Shown: positions 22,778 to 30,411 of the stretch, piece by piece
How positions within the stretch are numbered: the first letter of the stretch is position 1
Layout: the number at the start of each line of letters is the position of its first letter
NCBI GenBank assembly: GCA_035384565.1
Contig: DAOOIT010000006.1
Span: 1 to 64,000 of the forward strand
Reading direction: 5' to 3'
From: Planctomycetota bacterium
Lineage (GTDB): Bacteria > Planctomycetota > PUPC01 > DSUN01
DNA: 64,000 bases
The notes under the pieces: generated by a model
Database searches by the model: none
Told to the model about the DNA's origin: nothing
The model's input: the letters and a program-made list of their open reading frames with translations, nothing else
Program-made: the position numbers and the translations under genes

Positions 22778-23987
22778 CGCGGCGAGCCCAGTGCCGGCAA
22801 CAGGCGGACAGGGATTGAAGATCGTCATCGCTCCCGACTCGTTCAAGGAGTGCCTGCCGGCGGAAGCCGTTGCCGCGGCGATGGCGCGCGGCGTTCGGGC
22901 GGCCGCGCCAGGCGCGGAAGTCATCTGCGTTCCGATGGCGGATGGCGGGGAGGGCACCGTGCGGGCCCTCGTGGCCGCCACGAGAGGGCGCCTCCTGAGC
23001 GCCCGAGTGACCGGCCCGCTGGGCGACCCCGTGGAGGCGGAGTATGGGTTGCTCGGCGATGGTCGCACGGCGGCGCTCGAGATGGCCGCCGCCTCGGGCC
23101 TCCCGCTCGTGCCTCCTGAGCGGCGCGACCCGATGGCCGCGACGACGTTCGGCACGGGCGAACTCATCGCGGCTGCGCTGGATCAGGGCGTCGAGCGCCT
23201 TGTGCTGGGGATCGGCGGGAGCGCGACGGTGGACGGGGGGGCCGGGATGGCGCAAGCCCTGGGGGCGCGCCTGCTCGATGCCCGGGGAGCCTCGGTCGGG
23301 CGTGGCGGCGGAGCGTTGGCCCAGGTCGAGCGGATTGATGTCTCGGCGCTGGACCCGCGGCTGCGCCGCGTGGAGTGCCAGGTGGCGTGCGACGTCACGA
23401 ACCCGCTGACGGGACCCCGTGGCGCCGCGCGAGTGTACGGCCCGCAGAAGGGTGCCACGCCCGAGATGGTCGAGCTCCTCGATGCCGCCCTCGCCCACTG
23501 GGCGGAGGTGATCGAGCGCGACCTGGGCGCCCACGTGAGCGACACCCCGGGGGCAGGGGCGGCAGGGGGGCTGGGGGCCGGCCTGATCGCGTTCTTGCGC
23601 GCAGAACTGGTTCGGGGGGTGGAACTCGTCATCCAGGCTGTCGGCCTCGACGAGAAGCTTCGCGGGGCGGATCTCGTGCTCGTGGGGGAGGGGCGCCTGG
23701 ACGCGCAGACGGCCTATGGCAAGGTGCCCGTGGGGGTGGCCCGCGTGGCGCGCGCGGGCGGCATCCCGGTGGTTGCTCTCGCAGGCTCGCTCGGCGAGGG
23801 ATATGAGGCCGTGCGCGAGCAGGGCATCGCCGCCTGCTTCAGCGTCGTGCAGAGCCCGATGGCCCTGCGAACCGCGATGGACCATGCCGACGAGTTGCTG
23901 GCTCGTGCCGCGGAGGAAGTGGTGAGGCTTTTCCTGCAAGGAAGAATGCGTGATTGCACTGTCCACAGCGTGGTACCCTCGCAGTGA
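22758..23987 (+). CDS. glxK: Glycerate 2-kinase, type 1 (GlxK/GarK family)
   Basis: Phosphorylates glycerate, in this family to 2-phosphoglycerate. The signature KIVIAPDSFKECLPA is near the start, with ADGGEGTVRAL, GIGGSATVDGGAGMAQALGARL and VGEGRLDAQTAYGKVP. The length is 409 aa from ATG 22758, which overlaps the previous gene by 20 bases. The family usually begins at the KIVIAPDSFK strand, so a TTG at 22815 behind GGACAGGG may be the true start. Its product feeds ApgM and pyruvate kinase, both in this window. The downstream isomerase overlaps it by 38 bases. Confidence 0.9.
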   Translation: MIRASTDAASPVPATGGQGLKIVIAPDSFKECLPAEAVAAAMARGVRAAAPGAEVICVPMADGGEGTVRALVAATRGRLLSARVTGPLGDPVEAEYGLLGDGRTAALEMAAASGLPLVPPERRDPMAATTFGTGELIAAALDQGVERLVLGIGGSATVDGGAGMAQALGARLLDARGASVGRGGGALAQVERIDVSALDPRLRRVECQVACDVTNPLTGPRGAARVYGPQKGATPEMVELLDAALAHWAEVIERDLGAHVSDTPGAGAAGGLGAGLIAFLRAELVRGVELVIQAVGLDEKLRGADLVLVGEGRLDAQTAYGKVPVGVARVARAGGIPVVALAGSLGEGYEAVREQGIAACFSVVQSPMALRTAMDHADELLARAAEEVVRLFLQGRMRDCTVHSVVPSQ

Positions 23988-24867
23988 CCCCCGGCCCGAA
24001 GCCGCCCTGGAGGCGATTGCCCGCATGGGCTTCCAGGCGGTTGAGATCGGCATCGCGGATGCGATGCCCTTCAGCCTGAAGAGGATTCAGGCCGCCGTTG
24101 CGAAGACGGGGCTGAGAGTTGTCAGCGTCCATAACGTCTGTGCGGAGCGGAGCCTCGATGGCTCGAACCGACGCGGCGACTGGCTGGCGTCTACCGACGC
24201 CGAGCGGCGGCGCGAAGGGGTGGAAGCCACGCTGGAGAGCATCGCCAACGCCAGGGCGCTAGGCGCGTCCGCAGTGGTCTTGCACCTGGGCTCGCTGCCC
24301 ATCGAGGCGAAGTGGGAGAAGCAGGCGCTGCTGGACAAGCTGAGCCGCGGCGGCGCCGCAGAGGCCGAGCGCCTCGGAGTCTCCCGCTCCGAGATCGTGG
24401 CCGAGCGCGAGTTCCTGGTCGCGCCCCGTTTCGAGGCGGTGTGCCGCAGCGTTGAGGAATTACTGGCGCGCTCGTCCGACATCCGCCTTGGGCTCGAGTG
24501 CCGCCTGGGCTGGCACGAACTGCCCAACGTGAAGGAGGTCGGAGAACTCCTCCACAGGTTCCCTGACCCACGCGTCGGCTACTGGCACGATGTCGGCCAC
24601 GCCGTGATTCAGGATTTCCTCGGGCTCGCCGACCAGTATGAATGGCTCCGACGATACGGCGCACGGACGATTGGAGTCCACCTGCACGACGTTCGCGAAG
24701 GCAGCCGCGACCATTATCCGCCGGGCCTGGGCGAGGTGGATTTCCGGCGCGTGCTCAAGCTCGTGCCGCGCGAGGCGTTGCGGGTGATGGAGATCAGCGC
24801 CGGCTTCATCGAGGAAGAGGTGGCCCTGGGCAGACGGCGTCTCGAGGAGCTCGGCTCTTGCAGTTGA
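23950..24867 (+). CDS. Sugar phosphate isomerase/epimerase family (AP2Ec TIM barrel)
   Basis: A 305-residue TIM-barrel metalloenzyme-like protein starting at GTG 23950 behind AGGAAGA. Motifs include MGFQAVEIGI, VVLHLGSL, GLECRLGWHELPN, VGYWHDVGHAVIQ, IGVHLHDV and VMEISAGF, the metal-ligand strands of the xylose-isomerase-like/endonuclease IV superfamily. Hydroxypyruvate isomerase would fit beside the glycerate kinase, but the family is broad and the reaction is unproven. It overlaps its neighbours on both sides, so it belongs to the operon. Confidence 0.8.
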   Translation: MIALSTAWYPRSDPRPEAALEAIARMGFQAVEIGIADAMPFSLKRIQAAVAKTGLRVVSVHNVCAERSLDGSNRRGDWLASTDAERRREGVEATLESIANARALGASAVVLHLGSLPIEAKWEKQALLDKLSRGGAAEAERLGVSRSEIVAEREFLVAPRFEAVCRSVEELLARSSDIRLGLECRLGWHELPNVKEVGELLHRFPDPRVGYWHDVGHAVIQDFLGLADQYEWLRRYGARTIGVHLHDVREGSRDHYPPGLGEVDFRRVLKLVPREALRVMEISAGFIEEEVALGRRRLEELGSCS

Positions 24868-26102
24868 GGCGCTCGAAACTGATCCTGGCCTCGGCCTCGC
24901 CCAGGCGGCGGCAGCTCCTGGCGCAGTTGGGGTACACGTTCGAAGTTGTGCCGCCCGAGGTGGACGAGTCGGTGGACCCCGCGCTCGCGCCGGCCCGCCA
25001 GGCCGAGGCATTGGCCGTGCGCAAGGCTGAATCGGTCGCCCCACGGGTCGGTGACGCCGTGATCCTGGCCGCCGATACCCTGGTCGCCTGCGAAGGCCGT
25101 GTGATCGGCAAGCCTGCGGATGAGGCCCAAGCCCGCGAGTTTCTTCGGTGGCTCACCACCCATCGCCACGCGGTTATCACCGGCGTGTGCGTGCTCGACA
25201 CGGTTCACGGCACGCGGCAGGTGGCGCATGACATCACCTGGGTTCGAATGACGCCTATGACAGAGGCCGAACTGGACGGGTACATTGCCAGTTGTGGCTG
25301 GCGGGACAAGGCCGGAGCCTACGCCATCCAGGAAGGCGGCGACCGATTCATCCAGTCCATCGAGGGCAGCGAGACCAATGTCATTGGGCTGCCGACGGAA
25401 CTGGTTGAGAAGCTAGTGCCGCGCCTCTTCGGAGAACATCTGCGGAAGCTGCGTCGGGACACCGTCGCCCAACACCGCGGCTTGCTCCTCACCGAGGACG
25501 ACCTTGCGGTGCCAGACTCCCTCGCCCGGAGCCTGGGCCGGCAAGCCGCGCCGTTGGAGGTGGAGATCGGTCCGGGGAAGGACGACTTCACCCTTCGGGC
25601 GGCCAAGGCATCGCCTGTGACGTGTTTCCTCGCCGTGGAGCGAGTGCGGGAGAGGGTGGACTCCCTTTGCCGCAAGATCGAGCGGGCGAAGCTGAGCAAC
25701 GTGCGCGTGTACTTCGGCGACGCTGGAGCCGCGATTGCCGGGCTGCTCAAGCCGGGCAGCGTCCAGGCCTTCCACATACACTTCCCTGATCCGTGGCCGA
25801 AGCGCCGCCACGCACGGCATCGCCTGATACAGCCGGCAACGGCGCGGCAGCTTGCCGAACGACTTCGCCCCGGGGGCACGCTGACCGTGATCACGGACGA
25901 CAGGCCCTATGCCGAGCAGATCCTGGCTTGCCTGGGGGCTGTCCCCTGCCTCGTCAACCGGGTGGGGCCAGGCCAATGGGCCACCGAACTGCCTGGCTAC
26001 CACCAGAGCGTGTACGAACGCAAGAGACGCGCGGCAGGCTGCGTGATATACTACTTGCTGTTTGCCAAGGCAGCGTCTTCCGAAGAGCGAGAGCGCCCGT
26101 GA
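24858..26102 (+). CDS. Maf-TrmB fusion: NTP pyrophosphatase plus tRNA (guanine-N7)-methyltransferase
   Basis: A single 414-residue frame encoding two enzymes. Residues 1-190 are a Maf/YhdE-type nucleotide pyrophosphatase with ASASPRRRQLL, AADTLVACEGRVIGKPAD, KAGAYAIQ and GSETNVIGLP. After a linker of about 40 residues, residues 232-410 are a TrmB methyltransferase: LEVEIGPGKDDF (SAM site), HIHFPDPWPKRRHARHRLIQP (the family signature) and VITDDRPYAEQI. Maf hydrolyses non-canonical or modified nucleotides; TrmB makes m7G46 in tRNA. The start is TTG 24858, 7 bases after CGAGGAGC, overlapping the previous stop by 10 bases; the open frame upstream is out-of-frame sequence of the isomerase. No base change is needed to join the halves, so the fusion is real in this sequence. 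Confidence 0.9.
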   Translation: MQLRRSKLILASASPRRRQLLAQLGYTFEVVPPEVDESVDPALAPARQAEALAVRKAESVAPRVGDAVILAADTLVACEGRVIGKPADEAQAREFLRWLTTHRHAVITGVCVLDTVHGTRQVAHDITWVRMTPMTEAELDGYIASCGWRDKAGAYAIQEGGDRFIQSIEGSETNVIGLPTELVEKLVPRLFGEHLRKLRRDTVAQHRGLLLTEDDLAVPDSLARSLGRQAAPLEVEIGPGKDDFTLRAAKASPVTCFLAVERVRERVDSLCRKIERAKLSNVRVYFGDAGAAIAGLLKPGSVQAFHIHFPDPWPKRRHARHRLIQPATARQLAERLRPGGTLTVITDDRPYAEQILACLGAVPCLVNRVGPGQWATELPGYHQSVYERKRRAAGCVIYYLLFAKAASSEERERP

Positions 26103-27412
26103 GCGAACGCATCCTGGTCGTGGGGCTCGAGGCCGAGGGCGAATCCATAGATCAGGCCCTCTTCGAGGCAGAAGTGCCTTTCGACGGGCACAGGTGCGTG
26201 GTTGTGGACCCGAGTGCGGTGCCGCTGCTGTGGCATGGCCTGGCCAGCGGACAGCCAGCCAATGCCGACGAGCGAGCCGAAGAGGCAGGCCGGGTGGCCA
26301 ACGTGCTGCGCCGGCGGCGCCGCGAGGCTACGACCCTGGTGCACAGGGGCGGTACGCTCGTGTGCATTCTGCGCCCGGTCGGCGCCCCGTTCCGAGCCGA
26401 GCGAGGCGCGCCCCAGGGCAGCGCCCCGGCGATTCTGCACGCCTACTCCTGGCTGCCCGAGGAGCCGTCGCTCGCGCGTCTCATCATTGCGGCATCGGCG
26501 GGCGGCGAGGTGCTGCCCGTGGATGAGGCGCATCCTGCCTGGAAAGCATTCTGCGCCGGCGCACAGCCCGGGGCGTGCATCGTGAACACCGAGCTTCCTG
26601 CGCACTGGCACCCCATAGCCAGGGACGCGCAGGGGCGCCTCCTGGCGCTCGAGGTCCGAATCGACCATGGCCGTGTGCTGTTCGTGCCGCCATTGGGGTC
26701 GGAGACCCCTGCCGGGCGCGGTGCGCGTATCCAGCGGTTCCGGATGGCGGGCGACGCCGCACGGGCCAGGCCCGCAGGGCCGGAATGGGCTCGGTCTATC
26801 GAGTTGCCCGGGCAGAGTGAGCTTGCAGAGCGTCTCGCCGCGCTCGCGGCTCAGATCGAGGCGCTCGAGAGGGAGTTCGTGGATCTGCGCCGGCGCCACG
26901 CGTGCTTGCAGCGGCTCAACGGCCTGCTGCTTGCCCGCACGGCGCCTGAGTTGGCGGCCTCCGCTGAGGAGTGCTTCCGGCTCCTGGGCTTCAGCGTCGA
27001 GCCGAGCGCAGGCGGCGCGCTGAAGCTGCACTGCGATGAGGGCGCGGCGCTGGTGGTGGTGGCGACGGCGGAAGGGGCGATGGACGCCGAGCCCTACTGG
27101 GACCTCGTGCGGCAACTTGATGCAGGCTCGGGCAAGGCGATCAAGGGAATCGTCGTCGCAAACGGCTACTGCTCGCTCCCTCCCGCCGAACGGGGCTCGC
27201 CATTCCCCGAGTTGCTTTGCCGCGGCGCACTTCACCGCGGTGTCTGCCTGGTCGCTGCCGGGGACCTGCACATGGCGGCTCGCGCGATCCTCGAGAGCGG
27301 AGGAGACCGGCTCCTGGCGGGCCGGCTCCGCAGAGTGCTGCTTGAAGCGACCGGGCGGTGTGCCCTCCCTCTTGCTGCGCAGCATGAAAACGGAGGAGGG
27401 GATGCGCAATGA
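26099..27412 (+). CDS. Unknown protein with coiled coil and possible nuclease-fold C-terminus
   Basis: A 437-residue protein beginning at GTG 26099 in a GTGA overlap with the Maf-TrmB stop. The N-terminal 230 residues have a mixed alpha/beta look (ILVVGLEAEGESIDQALFEA, LVHRGGTLVCILRPVGAP). A heptad-rich coiled coil lies near 240-280 (ELAERLAALAAQIEALEREF). The C-terminal part runs LLGFSVEPSAG, then GAALVVVATAEG and KAIKGIVVANGYCSLP, the strand order of restriction-endonuclease-like domains, but no clean D...E-x-K triad is visible. I do not recognise a family. Coupling to Maf-TrmB suggests a nucleic-acid-related role, as inference only. Confidence 0.55.
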   Translation: MSERILVVGLEAEGESIDQALFEAEVPFDGHRCVVVDPSAVPLLWHGLASGQPANADERAEEAGRVANVLRRRRREATTLVHRGGTLVCILRPVGAPFRAERGAPQGSAPAILHAYSWLPEEPSLARLIIAASAGGEVLPVDEAHPAWKAFCAGAQPGACIVNTELPAHWHPIARDAQGRLLALEVRIDHGRVLFVPPLGSETPAGRGARIQRFRMAGDAARARPAGPEWARSIELPGQSELAERLAALAAQIEALEREFVDLRRRHACLQRLNGLLLARTAPELAASAEECFRLLGFSVEPSAGGALKLHCDEGAALVVVATAEGAMDAEPYWDLVRQLDAGSGKAIKGIVVANGYCSLPPAERGSPFPELLCRGALHRGVCLVAAGDLHMAARAILESGGDRLLAGRLRRVLLEATGRCALPLAAQHENGGGDAQ

Positions 27413-27491
27413 CGTTCACTGAGCCCATCCGGTCGGCGCTCGCCGTTGGTCGCCACCGACAGGGGCAGGCTCTCAGCTCGCTCTGGCGAGG

Positions 27492-27520
27492 TTGACACGG
27501 TAGCGCGAGCAGCCTATAAT
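27492..27520 (+). promoter_or_regulatory. Strong promoter of ilvD
   Basis: TTGACA and TATAAT, both perfect, with a 17-base spacer, 47 bases before the ATG. Confidence 0.75.
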
Positions 27521-27566
27521 CACAAGCCAAGCTTCCTATGGCCGTTGTGTATACCAGGAGAGACTC

Positions 27567-29237
27567 ATGCGAAGCGACATATTGGTCCAGGGCCTGGAGG
27601 CGGCGCCGCACCGGGCGCTGCTCCACAGTTGCGGGCTCCGGCGCGAGGACTTCGGCAAGCCTCTGATCGGCCTCGCTTCGAGCGCCACCGACCTGATCCC
27701 AGGTCATATGCACCTTCCGCGACTCGAGCGCGCCATCGAGAAAGGCATCCATGCCGCCGGCGGCATTGCCATGAAGTTTCAGGTGGCGGGCATCTGCGAC
27801 GGCATTTCGATGGGCCACAGCGGCATGCACTACTCGCTGCCCTCGCGCGAGTTGATCGCCGACATGATCGAGAGCATCATGCTTGCCCATTCCCTCGACG
27901 GCATGGTGCTGCTCACCAACTGCGACAAGATCACGCCTGGGATGTTGATGGCCGCCGCTCGGCTGGATGTTCCGTCCATCGTTGTCACTGGCGGGCCGAT
28001 GCTCTCGGGCATCCGGCGGATGCGCCACCTGGACCTCGTGCACGATGTGTTCGAGGCGATGGGGCGCCGAAAGAAGGGCGAGATTGACGACGCGGAGCTG
28101 GCCGCACTGGAGCTCGAGGCCTGCCCTGGCGCGGGCGCGTGCGCCGGCCTCTACACGGCGAACACCATGGCGTGCTGCACCGAGGCCCTGGGCATGTCGT
28201 TGCCCTACTGCGGCACGGCGCTCGCCGTGTCGTCGGAAAAGGACCGGATCGCGTACGCCAGCGGCGAGCGGATTGTCGCGCTGGTGCGCAAGGGAATCAC
28301 CGCCCGCCAGATCATCACGAAGCAGGCCATCGAGAACGCCCTGAAGGTGGATGTGGCGCTGGGCGGCTCCACGAACGCCTGCCTCCACATTCCGGCCATC
28401 GCCCACGAGGCCGGGGTGAACGTGCCGTTCCAGGCGATTGACGACATCAGCCGCGCCACCCCCACCATCACCAAGATTCGCCCGGCCGGCGACCACTTCA
28501 TGGAAGACCTGCATTACGCGGGCGGCATCCCCGCGGTGCTCAAGCAGCTTGGTTCCCGCATGCACGACTGCGCGACCGTGAGCGGCCTGACCACGCGCCA
28601 GATCGCCCGCAAGGCCGAGGTCTACGATGAGAGCGTCATCCGCCCGGTGAAGCAGGCCTACCGAGCCGAGGGCAGCCTCGTCGTGCTCTGGGGCAATCTG
28701 GCGCCAGAAGGCTGCGTCGTCAAGCAGACCGCCGTGGCGCCCGAGGCCATGTGCATGACGGGCACCGCACAGGTCTTCGACGACGAGGAGGCCGCCATGA
28801 AGGCGATCCTCGCTGGGAAGATTCAGAAGGGCATGATGGTCGTCATCCGCTACGAGGGCCCCAAGGGGGGGCCCGGCATGCGCGAGATGCTGCATCCCAC
28901 TTCGGCGCTCGCCGGCATGGGGCTGCTGACCGGCGTGGCGCTGATCACAGACGGGCGCTTCTCCGGCGGCACCCGCGGGCCGTGCGTGGGACACGTCTCG
29001 CCCGAGGCGGCGGCGGGCGGGCCCATCGCGCTGGTGAAGACAGGCGACAAGATCACCGTGGACATTCCGGGCCGCCGAATCGAGCTTCACGTGCCCAAGG
29101 CTGAACTGGCCCGCCGCAAGAAGGCATGGAAGGCTCCGAAGCCCAAGATCACGACCGGCTGGCTCACCCGCTATGCGCACCTGGTGACGTCGGGCGCGCA
29201 GGGCGCGGTGCTACGTGACCCCAGCCAGGACCAGTGA
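27567..29237 (+). CDS. ilvD: Dihydroxy-acid dehydratase
   Basis: Iron-sulfur dehydratase making the 2-oxoacid precursors of valine, isoleucine and leucine. The cluster and active-site motifs are present: TNCDKITPGML (about 118-127), CPGAGACAGLYTANTM (about 186-201) and GRFSGGTRGPCVGHVSPEA near 463. The length, 556 aa, is standard. AGGAGAG precedes ATG. Some members of the family act on sugar acids, so a pentonate or hexonate dehydratase is the alternative, but the motifs are closest to IlvD. No other ilv gene is nearby. Confidence 0.92.
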   Translation: MRSDILVQGLEAAPHRALLHSCGLRREDFGKPLIGLASSATDLIPGHMHLPRLERAIEKGIHAAGGIAMKFQVAGICDGISMGHSGMHYSLPSRELIADMIESIMLAHSLDGMVLLTNCDKITPGMLMAAARLDVPSIVVTGGPMLSGIRRMRHLDLVHDVFEAMGRRKKGEIDDAELAALELEACPGAGACAGLYTANTMACCTEALGMSLPYCGTALAVSSEKDRIAYASGERIVALVRKGITARQIITKQAIENALKVDVALGGSTNACLHIPAIAHEAGVNVPFQAIDDISRATPTITKIRPAGDHFMEDLHYAGGIPAVLKQLGSRMHDCATVSGLTTRQIARKAEVYDESVIRPVKQAYRAEGSLVVLWGNLAPEGCVVKQTAVAPEAMCMTGTAQVFDDEEAAMKAILAGKIQKGMMVVIRYEGPKGGPGMREMLHPTSALAGMGLLTGVALITDGRFSGGTRGPCVGHVSPEAAAGGPIALVKTGDKITVDIPGRRIELHVPKAELARRKKAWKAPKPKITTGWLTRYAHLVTSGAQGAVLRDPSQDQ

Positions 29238-29273
29238 GGTCGGCGATGGCCTCGGGCAGCGAAGAGGGCGTCT

Positions 29274-30392
29274 TCAGACTGTCGGAGGCTCTGCATCCGC
29301 CTGCCTGTCGGCGGCTGCGCGCTGAAGTCGGGCGATGCTCCCCTGGCAGATGATGGCCCGCACAGGCGAACTCGGCTCCAGGGCGGCCTTGGCGAACGCG
29401 GCCACTGCCTCGAGACGCGAGGCCAGCGGTTGCCCCTGCTCGACCGCTTCGCGGGCCTCGGCCGCCAACCCCTCGACGACCCTGCGGAAGGCGTGATCCC
29501 TGGCTGGATCGCCTGCGAAGGCATCTATCCGCTCCAGCACGTCGGGGGTTCGCTCGCGCACGCTGGCCTCCGTGGCGGCAGAGGAGGCGGTCGCAGTGTC
29601 AGCCATTGCCTCGCGCGCTAACGATTTGACGTCGGCCATCAGCGGCGCCAGTTCTTCAGCGCTCAGGCTGGCGCGGAAGATGCCGTGTGTCACGTAGCTC
29701 AGCAGACGGTGGGCGAGCCAGAAGGACCTGCGGTCGGCGGCGAGCCGGAGCGCCGGGTAGTTGGCTACAGCTTCCGCGCGGGCCCGTCGGCGCTCGGTGT
29801 CATCGAACGGGGTCGCGTCGCCAGTCTCGCGTGCTTCTCCCTCGATCTCGCGCAGCGCCTGGGCTAGCTCGTGGAGTTCGTCGAGGGAGACGTCCAGGAG
29901 CGCGGCGAGCAGGGGGTTACTGTCAAGGGGCACTGACCCGTCGGCGAGTTCTGCGATGGAGTAGTGGATGAGGGCGAGTGCCCCCACGTCATCGGGAGAG
30001 CCGGCGCGGGTTGCCGCCGAGTCCAGCGCGCTATTGAACAGGTCGAGGAGTTCATCGTCCAGCACCTGGGCGAGGACGTAGGCGCGCACCCTCTGCGAGC
30101 GACGGGCCGCCATCTGGGGTGCCAGAAGCGCCTGGAGGTCCTTCTGTGTCAAGGGTAGGATCGCCTGGTGAAGCTCGCCCAAGTCGGGGCGCAAGAGCCG
30201 GAACTCGGCCCAGTCGCGGAGCATGGCACGTAAGCGGCTCATGTGGCGGTCGAAGTCGTCCTCGCTGACACGGTCACTCTTGAGCCGGTCTGCCTGGCGC
30301 CTGATCGCTACGATGTTAGCCTCTCTCGGTGACAGTCGCTCGCCTCGTGGCCAGCCTGAGCCCGCGGCGGGGTGATGATGCTTCTTCGACAT
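29274..30392 (-). CDS. Alpha-helical hypothetical protein
   Basis: A 372-residue soluble protein, almost entirely predicted helical, rich in Ala, Arg, Leu and Glu, with no signal peptide or membrane segment. The N-terminus is MSKKHHHPAAGSGWPRGERL. Recognisable stretches include DFDRHMSRLRAMLRDWAEFRLLRPDLGELH and ALIHYSIAELADGSVPLDSNPLLAALL. I recognise no family. It starts 19 bases after the arabinofuranosidase stop, so it is the second gene of that transcript. Confidence 0.6.
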   Translation of the reverse strand: MSKKHHHPAAGSGWPRGERLSPREANIVAIRRQADRLKSDRVSEDDFDRHMSRLRAMLRDWAEFRLLRPDLGELHQAILPLTQKDLQALLAPQMAARRSQRVRAYVLAQVLDDELLDLFNSALDSAATRAGSPDDVGALALIHYSIAELADGSVPLDSNPLLAALLDVSLDELHELAQALREIEGEARETGDATPFDDTERRRARAEAVANYPALRLAADRRSFWLAHRLLSYVTHGIFRASLSAEELAPLMADVKSLAREAMADTATASSAATEASVRERTPDVLERIDAFAGDPARDHAFRRVVEGLAAEAREAVEQGQPLASRLEAVAAFAKAALEPSSPVRAIICQGSIARLQRAAADRQADAEPPTV

Positions 30393-30411
30393 CGGAGTCT
30401 CCGCTATCTGA

